Counted from the first letter of the stretch, positions 1 through 10,272 are shown. The stretch is 64,000 bases of DNA from Trichopria drosophilae (GCA_030407085.1 CM059587.1:72839001-72903000); one strand, 5' to 3'. Notes: generated from the letters alone by a model not told the origin. Numbers and translations are program-made.

Positions 1-225
1 TTTTTTTAAAGCAGTACAGGGTAAAAGGGCATTTCTTTACATATACCTTTTTACCACATTAGTAACACTACATTTAACTTCATAGTCAGGATCCATTAAG
101 TATAATAAAGATTTTTTCTGAAATAAAACTTATTTATTAATTTATGTTTCATAATATAGTAATGCGGAACGGTCTGAATGCAACATAGTTACAAATTCAT
201 TACGTAGATTAACATTTTCTTTTAA
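1..225 (-). pseudogene. DUF4806-like gene, downstream part
   Basis: This is the downstream half of the minus-strand gene whose upstream half lies at 4078-5420; a transposon sits between them. Reading leftward from the TTAA at 222-225, the frame continues the upstream exon for about 29 more codons, containing ENVNLRNEF and SDRSALLYY, to a TAA. A second stretch after a TTTCAG acceptor near 118 reads KKSLLYLMDP. The motif pattern (PFETYENFLTFDTVL then a charged helix) resembles the C-terminal DUF4806 domain of arthropod proteins of unknown function. The exon structure beyond the insertion is uncertain and the gene leaves no further trace before base 1. Confidence 0.5.
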
Positions 226-597
226 GGGGAGGCTCCTGTGTTATTTTGACCCCTCGAAATTTTAGTGATTGAAATTGTTTATATTTTTTTTCTTGCTCGA
301 TTTCGAGGTCAAATTCGTGTCAGATTCTTAGAAAAAAAAAATTCGAAAAATTCGCTGAAAAAAAAAATATTTTTTTGCAACCATAACAGATATTTTCAAA
401 CGCTTATGAGCGATTGTTCGAAATGTTGAGAAAATCATATAAAAAAATTTCCACCAAAAAATATTAAAAATTGTAAGAGAAGATAGATTTTTTAGGTTCA
501 AATCAAGGAATTTCAGTCTACTGAAGCCGCAGATGAATTGAAAAACACCATGTTTTTATAAATAAATGCATTTATTTCAATAATCAAGAACATTCAG
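226..597. repeat. left terminal inverted repeat
   Basis: Reverse complement of 3702-4073 with very few differences. The outer end begins GGGGAGGCTCCTGTGTTATT; the inner end lies just past the shared word CAAGAACATTCA. Confidence 0.85.
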
Positions 598-632
598 GGA
601 CAACACGTGAGTAAGAACACACGCACACGTAT

Positions 633-640
633 CGCACGCG

Positions 641-693
<53 letters not shown>

Positions 694-712
694 GCACGCA
701 CGCACGCACACA
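633..712. repeat. CA/CG dinucleotide microsatellite
   Basis: An (CG)n run, then a long (CA)n run, then (CACG)n, inside the transposon between the left terminal repeat and the end of the transposase gene. Confidence 0.9.
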
Positions 713-820
713 CATCGCATATATAGGAATACAAAAATACATGAAAACAATCATATCCGTATAACAATAACTATTTATGAGAATATGTATGTAGTAATAA
801 TGACATAAAAACGGAGTAGC

Positions 821-3002
821 TCAGAACATCCCTGCTCCATACACGATTCCTTCATTTTCAACATAACTTGCTTCCCTTCGATTTGTTGCCCGTGCTATAA
901 TGCGTCTAGCTTTTCTGAATTTCTCCGATGACTTTTCAATTCCTCTTGCCAGTCTGCGAGAGTCACAATTTAGCGATAGCTTTACTGTTTCTCTGCCAGT
1001 AGACAGTCCCAACTTCGTAAGAATTTCAGAAACTGTCCTCGTAGTCCCAAGGTTGTACTCGCATATAGCCAAACACGTTGCAATTTTTATCCGAGAGTTA
1101 CCGACAAACACTTCTTTTGGGCACCTGCTCCAAATAATACTGTGCAAACTTTCATTTGCGTTCTGAGTCAGGCATCTTGAGCAACGCAACAACAGGGAAT
1201 CTTCAGACAATCTTTGATATAATGGTAGAATTTTGTCGAAGCACAATTGAGTGAGAGGTGTATGGATGTTTCCATTATGAGAACGTGGTTTCTTATTATT
1301 TGCCTTGTCTGCTTGGAAGAAACACCAAGAAGATGATCCTTGAGGACATAGAAAGTGTTGAGGTTTTATATCAGTAGAAACTGCGTGATAAATCGACGCC
1401 AGGATCGAATCTCTCATTGCCTATTGATCATTGTTTGTTCATTATAAATCCATTTCATTTTTGACGATTTCTGAATAATTGAGAAATTCATATTTTTACT
1501 CACATCAATATTGTTCTTATTCCTGTGAATAGCTTTCTTGTAATATTCTGTCAACTTTTGGATCGTTGATTTTTTTAGCTGTCCATATCCTCTACCACCC
1601 AGTGTCACTTTACGTGCCTTTTCCTCTGATACTATGTTGCATAGTCCAGTAAACAGTCTGACAATAGTAATAAGGAGTAAACAGTATAACATTTTGCTTG
1701 TAAGTTACTAGAAATAATCAGAAGCAATTACATAAATAATTTCACTCACCTTTTTCCTACGTGATTCACACATTCTTCTTTGGAAATTTCATGATCTGCA
1801 CCATATACATTCAGGCTAGTCAGATGGTTGAAAGTTTTACAATCTCCATCTGAGAGCATTTTAGTGTATCGAAATCCATATTCGATAGACCGCTTCCAGA
1901 GATTCTCAGCAACCGATACTTCCATTGCTCCAGCTGATCCATTATGGTTCTTGTTGCAACATTCAGCATGACCTTCAGACCAGACAGCAAATTCAGGTGA
2001 GTCTTCACCTAACTCAGCAGCGGCCATCACGCAAGTATGACAATATTTTGTCATAATATCATAATCTATAACAAATCCTGTCTCTATATCAATAACGCAT
2101 CCTACACCATGCTTCGATTTATAACCACGCGTTAGCCAAGTGCCATCGTAACTGACGCCAATGTCTACGATGTCTTGGTTTTCCCTTTTTTCATTATCTT
2201 CTGTTTGCATATCTACATTTGTTATCTCTTCGATTACACAATTATTGTCATTCACTTCATTTTCCACTACAAAATTATCGGACGAATCTTCCTTTTCTCC
2301 GTCTATTTCGAATTCGAGCTCTTCCAATGTGTGGTTTTCTGTCACATTATTCTCACTATGGACTTTCCTAGCAATTGTTCGGCATTCCTGAAGAATATTT
2401 TGAGTAACTTGGTCAATACTTGATGATAATGTATTTACATAGTTCTGAAAATTGGATTCTGATAAAGGGTGCAAATTCATAAAGGTACAAAATTGTTGGA
2501 CTCCCGAATATCCCTTTCCCATGTATAGGAAAGCTGCAGCCAAGCGCAAATTCACGTCAAAAGGAGTGTGAGACGAGTGGTTTTTAGTGACACGTTTTGA
2601 AGAATAAATTTCACATTTTTGGGCTTCAAATCCCTGCATCTCACACTCTTGACAGCGGAAAACAATTTTGTGTGCAAATCCAATACAACTGTTTTCACCT
2701 GCATCAAGCGTCATAGATATTCCATCGCAATCAACACATTTCACTCTCTTTAGAAGCTGTTTCAACTGTGAAATATCAAAAATTATATATTGAATGCCAT
2801 TCTCAACGTTCACTTCCTGGGACATTTCTTCAAATTTTGTGTCAATCCGAACACTCGTCTTTGGCAATTCGTTTATTTCATTTTCCAATTCCATTTGATT
2901 TTCATTTGAGCATAGTAAATCATTACTTTCACGTGAGACACGATTTCGCCATCGATTTTCATTCAGCTTGTTGTAATATTTTGATCTTTTACGTTTAGGC
3001 AT
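821..3002 (-). CDS. Mutator-like (Kolobok-type) transposase, three exons
   Basis: Catalyses excision and integration of the surrounding element. Exons on the minus strand: 3002-1750, 1696-1504 and 1420-821. The introns are 1749-1697 (53 bp) and 1503-1421 (83 bp), both with GTGAGT donors and AG acceptors, and frame is kept across both. The joined protein is 681 residues with no stop. The N-terminus has a basic PKRKR stretch (possible nuclear signal) and a Cys-rich zinc-binding-like part (C89, C92, C117, C120). Catalytic-core motifs follow: VSYDGTW (D286), YCHTC near 320, GHAECCN near 344 and SDGD (D385, D387). The third exon has TQNANESLH and SKCP-like SRCPKE, where the last acidic residue is expected. 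All hallmarks of the Mutator-like transposase family are present, so it could still be active. Confidence 0.85.
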
Positions 3003-3289
3003 TTTTGGTTAGTTGATCGATTTATTGAAAATGTTTTTTCTAAGATTGTGAAGATATTTGACAAAAAAAAACTAAAAAAAAAGATCAAATGCACTTACAG
3101 AGATTATTGTCGTGAAATCTCACCGATACACTGAGAAAAGTTCACTCTCAAATAAATTACGTACTGACAGAACATAGCGCAATATGCAATATGTGACAAA
3201 TGAGAATCTCATACTTGAACGGTCGATAGTTTTGCAGCATATACATATAAAATTACTTATAAATTCTTAGTACATTTTTTTTACAAAGA

Positions 3290-3376
3290 ATCTGACATGA
3301 ATTTGACCTCGAAATCGAGCAAGAAAAAAAATATAAACAATTTCAATCACTAAAATTTCGAGGGGTCAAAATAACA
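3290..3376. repeat. extra internal copy of the transposon end
   Basis: About 87 bp nearly identical to the outer part of the right terminal repeat (compare 3966-4060), same orientation, lying 330 bp inside it. It ends at the GGGGTCAAAATAACA word, where the true end continues to CAGGAGCCTCCCC. Confidence 0.8.
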
Positions 3377-3701
3377 TGTTACTGATGCGTGTTTATGTTG
3401 ACATTATTATACACATGTATACAATTCTACATCTACACATTCATCTGCAGCTGTCTGTATATATACATGTGCGTGTTTTTAATTACCCTATTCTTGAAAA
3501 GGAACTGTGAAAAATTCCAGAAATTTTCATGACAGTATATTATTTATTATTTTTATCTATCATTTATAAATATATCCGAAGAAGAAAGAAAAATACCATA
3601 ATGGATACGTAAAATACCCTACTTCATATTACAATGTTACGAATATTAGCTGCTCTACCATTTTGGAAATTTTTCTGTAAAATCTGTGTACAGTATGGTC
3701 A

Positions 3702-4073
3702 TGAATGTTCTTGATTATTGAAATAAATGCATTTATTTATAAAAACATGGTGTTTTTCAATTCATCTGCGGCTTCAGTAGACTGAAATTCCTTGATTTGA
3801 ACCTAAAAAATCTATCTTCTCTTACAATTTTTAATATTTTTTGGTGGAAATTTTTTTATATGATTTTCTCAACATTTCGAACAATCGCTCATAAGCGTTT
3901 GAAAATATCTGTTATGGTTGCAAAAAAATATTTTTTTTTTCAGCGAATTTTTCGAATTTTTTTTTTTCTAAGAATCTGACACGAATTTGACCTCGAAATC
4001 GAGCAAGTAAAAAAATATAAACAATTTCAATCACTAAAATTTCGAGGGGTCAAAATAACACAGGAGCCTCCCC
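3702..4073. repeat. right terminal inverted repeat
   Basis: Inverted partner of 226-597; ends CAGGAGCCTCCCC directly before TTAA. Confidence 0.85.
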
Positions 4074-4616
4074 TTAAAACAGTATCAAATGTCAGAAAAT
4101 TTTCATAAGTTTCAAACGGGACTTGCATTTTGTATTTCTCAATAAATGAACCATCTGTAAGTGAAACACGTCGTTTCTGAAGTGAGGAAATCATATCAGT
4201 TTGAACTTTTTGTTCTTTTGCAATTTCTTGAACGATATTATAAAGAGAGTCAACTTTTTCTCCAATCGCTTTCAAATCTGTAATATAGAATACAAAAAGT
4301 GATTTTCATTATTCTAAGATTGTGTTAAGTTAACTATAATTTATAGATATTTTATATTAAAATAATTTATCTTACCAAGTTCATATTTCTTAGTGTCGAG
4401 ATCAGCTGAATGAAGGAGTGAGGCATACTCTACTTTATTTTGAAATTCAGAAGTCAAATTTTCAAACTGTACAATGTCGAGATCAGCAATGTTATATTGC
4501 ACACCTATGTATTAAAAAGAAAAGTTTTTTCTGCATAAATGCATCAAAAGTGAGCGTTCAAACCAAGCGCAGCGTATTCCACCCTCGGGATGAAAAACAG
4601 ACAATCATTCCCCACG

Positions 4617-4649
4617 TGCTAAACACCCGAGCCTTCGGCTCGGGTAGCA
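4617..4649. other. strong GC hairpin with UUCG loop
   Basis: ACCCGAGCC (4625-4633) pairs perfectly with GGCTCGGGT (4637-4645), closing a C(UUCG)G tetraloop, and TGCT/AGCA extend the stem after a small bulge. It lies in an intron of the disrupted gene. No function is assigned. Confidence 0.6.
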
Positions 4650-4781
4650 GTTTTGCAGGTGAAGAGGACTGTCTATTTTCCTCCCCATGGTGAGAAATAT
4701 ACTATATTATAACCATTACAATTATAACATGCTATTATATTAGTCTACAATATTGATATATACTAGGTGAGTATTACTTTA

Positions 4782-4783
<2 letters not shown>

Positions 4784-4824
<41 letters not shown>
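4784..4824. repeat. TA microsatellite
   Basis: Uninterrupted (TA)n run in an intron of the DUF4806-like pseudogene. Confidence 0.9.
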
Positions 4825-4826
<2 letters not shown>

Positions 4827-5420
4827 TTTCACTTACGAGTAGTTGAGGTAGATGGAAGAAACACATTGTCACTTTTATCGCAAGGCTTCTCTAATGGTAT
4901 GGAATAACGTCATTCAAAGCATCTACGATGCTGTTTGATTTTTTACGTTCGATTACCTTTTCCATTATTTTTTATTTTTTCTCTGGAGGCACATCAGTAT
5001 CAGATGTATAAACATAATTTGCCTCAGATTCAAGTAGCTTTAAGCGTTTAGTCCCTTTTTTATAAGTTTCTAAAAAAATAAAGGTTTGTGGTTGGTATTT
5101 TATTTATAATTCTTGGAATTAAGATATATTATTATGACAAATTTTTTCGTGGTACATACTTGCATGAGACCGTAATCTGACAGGAAATGTAGGCCAGTAT
5201 GCAAAAGGCAGTTTTTTAGATTCAACCATTTCAGCAAGCATTTTGAATTCTTTATCGTTATAGGGTTCGGGCATAAATTTACAAACGAGTTTATTCTGGG
5301 CATTTGATAACCAAGAGGAAGGTACTATATCTATGGAAATTTGACCTCCCTTTTTCTACCTCTAGATAGAAATTCAACGATTTGGTAATCGTAAACTTCA
5401 CTGAATTCCAGGTCCTCCAT

Positions 5421-5776
5421 TTTCTTTTGTTTTATAGAAAGTAATTACAATTAAATAAATGAAATTACAATCAAATTACAATCAAATTACAAAGTAACGC
5501 TATGTTAAACACAGTCATCAAATTTTAGCAAAAGCTGCAGAAAGAAACGCAGAAATCGATGAAACTTGAGTAAATATATATATTGAGCTAACGAAGTTTC
5601 TGCGTCCTTTTCTTCAGTATTAGCTATTACTGCGTAGTTACATTATAAAAATAATAAAGTAAAAACTTTTATGTATTTAATAACGTACTTACTCACTGCT
5701 AGACCTGCTGTAGTTCAAAATGGCACTTTTTTTTTGTTCAGTCACTCGTTTTGAGAATTTCACCAATCCGCTATTC
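5421..5776. other. no gene seen
   Basis: AT-rich upstream flank of the DUF4806-like gene, with repeated words such as AATTACAATCAAATTACAA. I see no conserved motif or RNA gene. Confidence 0.4.
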
Positions 5777-6190
5777 GCGTTGGTCAGTGTCCCGCTTCCG
5801 CGCCGTCTGTGGCCGTAAGAGGAACTTCATAAAGGTGATAAAATCATAATAACATATAGGACAACGGCTTATTTTTTAAATATCTTTGCAAAACGACGTT
5901 TTCCGATAAATGTTTATTTAGAAATTATTTCTTATTTTTTGAAAGCTATTAAAATTGACGATCATTTCAATCAAATAAAATAAATTTGCTTTTATGTCGA
6001 TATTATTATTTCATTAAATAACTTTAAAAAAATAAGAACTAATTTCTAAATAAACATTTATCGGAAAACGCTGTTTTGCAAAGATATTTAAAAAATAAGC
6101 CGTTGTCCCATATGTTATTATGATTTTATCACATTTATGAAGTTCCTTTTACGGCCACAGATGGCGCGGAAGCGGGACACCGACCAAGGC
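5777..6190. mobile_element. fold-back MITE
   Basis: Two arms of about 170-190 bp are inverted copies: GGTCAGTGTCCCGCTTCCGC on the left matches GCGGAAGCGGGACACCGACC on the right, and the arms share the word around CAACGGCTTATTTTTTAAAT. No coding capacity. Exact ends and target duplication are not resolved. Confidence 0.75.
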
Positions 6191-6479
6191 TAATAAAGCA
6201 ATGTTCTTACATATTTCACTAACATATATACGCTTTTGAGATAATCTTGAAATGACAAGATTTTTTTTCGAGAATCTTGTCAACCACCATGAAATTGAAA
6301 TATATATATTCAGATCTGGTTGAGAAATTGACAAATTATTCGGTTTTTTTTTTGTAATGGTGGTTAAGGGAACTCTCAGGTGGCTCGGTCGATAATGTCA
6401 AATTCTACCCTAAAATGTTATCAAACTCCACTATATAACTATACAAACTTTATATACTACGACTACAAAAGTTAGCATT

Positions 6480-6668
6480 ATATGTAGTCACAAAACAAAT
6501 TAAAGGATTGATTGAGAATTGGAGGAGAAAGCCTGAAAGAAAAAAAAATTTGTCATTTAATTTACTTGTCGTCATAACCTATTCGTCGATAATTTTTTGT
6601 TGCACGTTTTTCTCTGCCAATTCTCAATCAATCTTTCCGAAATTTGTTTTGTGACTACATATAGAATG
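6480..6668. mobile_element. short palindromic MITE
   Basis: The left arm contains TAGTCACAAAACAAATT and GATTGATTGAGAATTGG; the right arm contains the inverted words CCAATTCTCAATCAATC and AAATTTGTTTTGTGACTA. It is noncoding. Confidence 0.65.
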
Positions 6669-7041
6669 CTAAATTTCGCAGTAATGAGTCCGAAATTACG
6701 AAATAGCGCTCAGAAACTTTTTAACCTCATCCTAATACACTATGTATATAGGACGGAGATTTGACGGTAAACAAGGTTCTCGGAAAACCCGTATGTTATT
6801 TGTCACCTAGCTGTATAGACCCCACATAAAAGTTTTTATGGATATGTATATAAGCAATTATAATTAAAAGCCCGATTTGAAACAGATCAGGATCTGATAG
6901 AGCTTTCTGACCTGCGGGACCCGGACCCGACACGTATCTGCGGTTGCGTTACATCCGGATCAGGTTCAGATGAGGCATTCGGATCTGGATCGGATCTGTG
7001 CTAAGGCTTCCGGATCCGTTCCTGATCCGACCCGTAGGTAA
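6669..7041. other. no gene; degenerate GGATC-rich stretch
   Basis: No gene. From about 6890 to 7035 the sequence is unusually GC-rich for this window and repeats short words such as GGATCNGG, CGGATC and GACCCG, like a decayed simple repeat. Confidence 0.4.
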
Positions 7042-7118
7042 ATGTTTATTCGGGTTTCTGCGGTGAATACGCATTATAATAAAGCTCTTGGGAGTGTCGT
7101 TTGCCTATCGCAACTCCC
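7042..7118 (-). pseudogene. BEN-domain exon remnant
   Basis: Read on the minus strand, this gives RQTTLPRALL, a TAA, then CVFTAE, closely matching the fragment at 47530-47590 (RQTTLPRALS, stop, CVFTAEALSKCS). The pattern resembles the C-terminal part of insect BEN-domain proteins (DNA-binding or chromatin adaptors). Both copies have a stop at the same point. It abuts the poly-C minisatellite. Confidence 0.45.
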
Positions 7119-7614
7119 CCCACCCCCCCCCCCCCCCACCCCCCCCCCCCCCCACCCCCCCCCCCCCCCACCCCCCCCCCCCCCCACCCCCCCCCCCCCC
7201 CACCCCCCCCCCCCCCCACCCCCCCCCCCCCCCACCCCCCCCCCCCCCCACCCCCCCCCCCCCCCACCCCCCCCCCCCCCCACCCCCCCCCCCCCCCACC
7301 CCCCCCCCCCCCCACCCCCCCCCCCCCCCACCCCCCCCCCCCCCCACCCCCCCCCCCCCCCACCCCCCCCCCCCCCCACCCCCCCCCCCCCCCACCCCCC
7401 CCCCCCCCCACCCCCCCCCCCCCCCACCCCCCCCCCCCCCCACCCCCCCCCCCCCCCACCCCCCCCCCCCCCCACCCCCCCCCCCCCCCACCCCCCCCCC
7501 CCCCCACCCCCCCCCCCCCCCACCCCCCCCCCCCCCCACCCCCCCCCCCCCCCACCCCCCCCCCCCCCCACCCCCCCCCCCCCCCACCCCCCCCCCCCCC
7601 CACCCCCCCCCCCC
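7115..7614. repeat. C15A minisatellite (16-bp period)
   Basis: About 31 uninterrupted copies of fifteen C followed by one A over 500 bp. The complementary strand is G15T. It creates long meaningless Pro- or Gly-rich open frames in all six frames. The right end passes directly into the inverted hammerhead satellite unit. Confidence 0.95.
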
Positions 7615-8186
7615 ATAGAATTATTGTAAGCGAATATGCGTAATTATTATGGTAACGGGATGTCGTTACACAGTACGCATATCCGTAATATTCCCAAAAT
7701 ATAAAATTAATACTTTGATGCGAAAGCATCCAATAAATTTTTCGACCGCTTGAAAATATAAATTTAATATTTGAATAGTCTTGGTATATGTCGGTCACTT
7801 TACTAAACGAAATTAAGTTAAATTGATTTTAAGTGTCTACTCGGTTTTCGATGGAAAACACATTTGACATATTAAATGTAAGAAGCCGGGATTTGTGTAA
7901 TTATCGCCGACAAAATCTCTGTTTAAAACGGGCTGTATAAGTACGTATAAAATAAATATTATTCATGGATTTTGTTTCCCTCTAGCGATAATCAATTGAA
8001 CTAATGTCTATTGTAAATATTTTGCGTTTCGTCCCGAGATCTCGTGATGGACTCTTCAGTAAGGCTAACACGAGAATCTCTGCCTTAGACGCAAAAATGG
8101 TTTTGTAAATAATTTGAACTTTAAATAAAACTAAACAATGAAGGAAATGTTTAGAATTATTGTAAGAACCATACCCGTTACCATAA
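7615..8186 (-). repeat. hammerhead satellite unit, inverted copy
   Basis: Reverse complement of one 536-bp satellite unit, joined head-to-head to the forward array at about 8187 by a short spacer (AACCATACC). It carries its own hammerhead on the minus strand (8020-8096). The resulting palindrome has arms of more than 500 bp. Confidence 0.9.
8020..8096 (-). ncRNA. hammerhead ribozyme motif (inverted unit)
   Basis: Same 77-nt motif as at 8273-8349 but on the minus strand: stem III TTTTGCGT/ACGCAAAA, core CTGAAGA and GAAA, stem I TAAGGC/GCCTTA, stem II GTCC/GGAC. Confidence 0.8.
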
Positions 8187-8272
8187 TAATTACGCATATT
8201 CGCTTACAATAATTCTAAACATTTCCTTCATTGTTTAGTTTTATTTAAAGTTCAAATTATTTACAAAACCAT

Positions 8273-8349
8273 TTTTGCGTCTAAGGCAGAGATTCTCGTG
8301 TTAGCCTTACTGAAGAGTCCATCACGAGATCTCGGGACGAAACGCAAAA
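8273..8349 (+). ncRNA. hammerhead ribozyme motif, unit 1
   Basis: Predicted self-cleaving RNA with every core element. Stem III is TTTTGCGT (8273-8280) with ACGCAAAA (8342-8349), 8 bp. The cleavage nucleotide C is 8281. Stem I is TAAGGC (8282-8287) with GCCTTA (8304-8309). Core CTGAAGA is 8310-8316. Stem II is GTCC (8317-8320) with GGAC (8335-8338). Core GAA is 8339-8341, with A8342 pairing to U8280. The open helix is stem III (type III arrangement), with predicted cleavage between 8281 and 8282. Loop I (GAGATTCTCGTG) and loop II (CACGAGATCTC) are complementary to each other with one bulge, consistent with a loop-loop contact. In a tandem transcript, cleavage would release 536-nt monomers. 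Confidence 0.85.
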
Positions 8350-8808
8350 TATTTACAATAGACATTAGTTCAATAGATTATCGCTAGAGGGAAACAAAAT
8401 CCATGAATAATATTTATTTTATACGTACTTATACAGCCCGTTTTAAACAGAGATTTTGTCGGCGATAATTACACAAATCCCGGCTTCTTACATTTAATAT
8501 GTCAAATGTGTTTTCCATCGAAAACCGAGTAGACACTTAAAATCAATTTAACTTAATTTCGTTTAGTAAAGTGACCGACATATACCAAGACTATTCAAAT
8601 ATTAAATTTATATTTTCAAGCGGTCGAAAAATTTATTGGATGCTTTCGCATCAAAGTATTAATTTTATATTTTGGGAATATTACGGATATGCGTACTGTG
8701 TAACGACATCCCGTTACCATAATAATTACGCATATTCGCTTACAATAATTCTAAACATTTCCTTCATTGTTTAGTTTTATTTAAAGTTCAAATTATTTAC
8801 AAAACCAT

Positions 8809-8885
8809 TTTTGCGTCTAAGGCAGAGATTCTCGTGTTAGCCTTACTGAAGAGTCCATCACGAGATCTCGGGACGAAACGCAAAA
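8809..8885 (+). ncRNA. hammerhead ribozyme motif, unit 2
   Basis: Identical to the motif at 8273-8349, displaced by exactly 536 bp. Confidence 0.85.
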
Positions 8886-9344
8886 TATTTACAATAGACA
8901 TTAGTTCAATTGATTATCGCTAGAGGGAAACAAAATCCATGAATAATATTTATTTTATACGTACTTATACAGCCCGTTTTAAACAGAGATTTTGTCGGCG
9001 ATAATTACACAAATCCCGGCTTCTTACATTTAATATGTCAAATGTGTTTTCCATCGAAAACCGAGTAGACACTTAAAATCAATTTAACTTAATTTCGTTT
9101 AGTAAAGTGACCGACATATACCAAGACTATTCAAATATTAAATTTATATTTTCAAGCGGTCGAAAAATTTATTGGATGCTTTCGCATCAAAGTATTAATT
9201 TTATATTTTGGGAATATTACGGATATGCGTACTGTGTAACGACATCCCGTTACCATAATAATTACGCATATTCGCTTACAATAATTCTAAACATTTCCTT
9301 CATTGTTTAGTTTTATTTAAAGTTCAAATTATTTACAAAACCAT

Positions 9345-9421
9345 TTTTGCGTCTAAGGCAGAGATTCTCGTGTTAGCCTTACTGAAGAGTCCATCACGAG
9401 ATCTCGGGACGAAACGCAAAA
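9345..9421 (+). ncRNA. hammerhead ribozyme motif, unit 3
   Basis: Identical to the motif at 8273-8349, displaced by 1072 bp. Confidence 0.85.
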
Positions 9422-9880
9422 TATTTACAATAGACATTAGTTCAATTGATTATCGCTAGAGGGAAACAAAATCCATGAATAATATTTATTTTATACGTAC
9501 TTATACAGCCCGTTTTAAACAGAGATTTTGTCGGCGATAATTACACAAATCCCGGCTTCTTACATTTAATATGTCAAATGTGTTTTCCATCGAAAACCGA
9601 GTAGACACTTAAAATCAATTTAACTTAATTTCGTTTAGTAAAGTGACCGACATATACCAAGACTATTCAAATATTAAATTTATATTTTCAAGCGGTCGAA
9701 AAATTTATTGGATGCTTTCGCATCAAAGTATTAATTTTATATTTTGGGAATATTACGGATATGCGTACTGTGTAACGACATCCCGTTACCATAATAATTA
9801 CGCATATTCGCTTACAATAATTCTAAACATTTCCTTCATTGTTTAGTTTTATTTAAAGTTCAAATTATTTACAAAACCAT

Positions 9881-9957
9881 TTTTACGTCTAAGGCAGAGA
9901 TTCTCGTGTTAGCCTTACTGAAGAGTCCATCACGAGATCTCGGGACGAAACGCAAAA
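9881..9957 (+). ncRNA. hammerhead ribozyme motif, unit 4 (one stem III change)
   Basis: Same motif, but stem III reads TTTTACGT, so one G-C pair becomes A-C. The catalytic core is unchanged, so activity may be reduced rather than lost. Confidence 0.75.
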
Positions 9958-10272
9958 TATTTACAATAGACATTAGTTCAATTGATTATCGCTAGAGGGA
10001 AACAAAATCCATGAATAATATTTATTTTATACGTACTTATACAGCCCGTTTTAAACAGAGATTTTGTCGGCGATAATTACACAAATCCCGGCTTCTTACA
10101 TTTAATATGTCAAATGTGTTTTCCATCGAAAACCGAGTAGACACTTAAAATCAATTTAACTTAATTTCGTTTAGTAAAGTGACCGACATATACCAAGACT
10201 ATTCAAATATTAAATTTATATTTTCAAGCGGTCGAAAAATTTATTGGATGCTTTCGCATCAAAGTATTAACT

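Larger units (their letters stand above)
226..4073 (-). mobile_element. Kolobok/Mutator-like DNA transposon, probably complete
   Basis: A 3.85-kb element with long inverted ends (226-597 and 3702-4073, nearly identical) flanked by TTAA at 222-225 and 4074-4077. TTAA is the duplication expected for Kolobok, piggyBac and Sola3 elements. The transposase is not piggyBac-like but matches the Mutator-like transposase family often seen in arthropods, so Kolobok is the best superfamily guess. The target duplication is supported independently: deleting the element plus one TTAA lets the interrupted DUF4806-like exon read through in frame. The element contains one spliced gene (821-3002), a CA/CG microsatellite (633-712) and an extra internal copy of the terminal sequence (3290-3376). 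Confidence 0.85.
4078..5420 (-). pseudogene. DUF4806-like gene, upstream part (disrupted)
   Basis: A minus-strand multi-exon gene. The ATG is at 5420 (MEDLEFSEVYDYQIVEFLS). After a one-base frameshift in the A/G run near 5345-5360 the frame reads IVPSSWLSNAQNKLVCKF and LPFAYWPTFPVRLRSHA, the typical N-terminal pattern of arthropod DUF4806 proteins. A GTATGT donor is near 5165. The next exon (near 5070-4980) reads GTKRLKLLESEANYVYTSD and meets a TAA. A further exon (about 4495-4377) holds NIADLDIVQFENL and ends GTAAGA. The last exon (about 4277-4074) runs through VDSLYNIVQEIAKEQ and QVPFETYENFLTF into the TTAA where the transposon sits. Frameshift, internal stop and insertion together argue for a pseudogene. 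Role unknown. Confidence 0.6.
8187..10272 (+). repeat. 536-bp hammerhead satellite, array 1
   Basis: About 3.9 head-to-tail units of exactly 536 bp, almost identical to each other; a clear variant is TTTTACGTC at 9881. The first unit carries TTCAATAGATT (8369-8379) where later units have TTCAATTGATT; the same variant marks the first unit of array 2. Each unit holds one hammerhead motif. A 67-codon open frame repeats in every unit but has no ATG and no recognisable domain, so it is not called as a gene. The array ends at TATTAA/CTAGTC (about 10272), the same point as array 2. Confidence 0.95.

Noticed and set aside
4418..4693. 91-codon plus frame with the GC hairpin
   Set aside because: It lies opposite the exon and intron of the minus-strand DUF4806-like gene and has no domain.
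7115..7614. CRISPR-like regular repeats
   Set aside because: There are no spacers; the repeat is a pure 16-bp minisatellite. The 536-bp and 146-bp arrays are also head-to-tail without spacers.
7042..7798. Long Pro-rich and Gly-rich open frames on both strands
   Set aside because: They are translations of the C15A minisatellite in all frames; a 16-bp period without stops cannot show coding.
8571..8774. 67-codon frame repeated in every satellite unit
   Set aside because: It starts at GTG, has no ATG and no domain, and its conservation is explained by unit identity.
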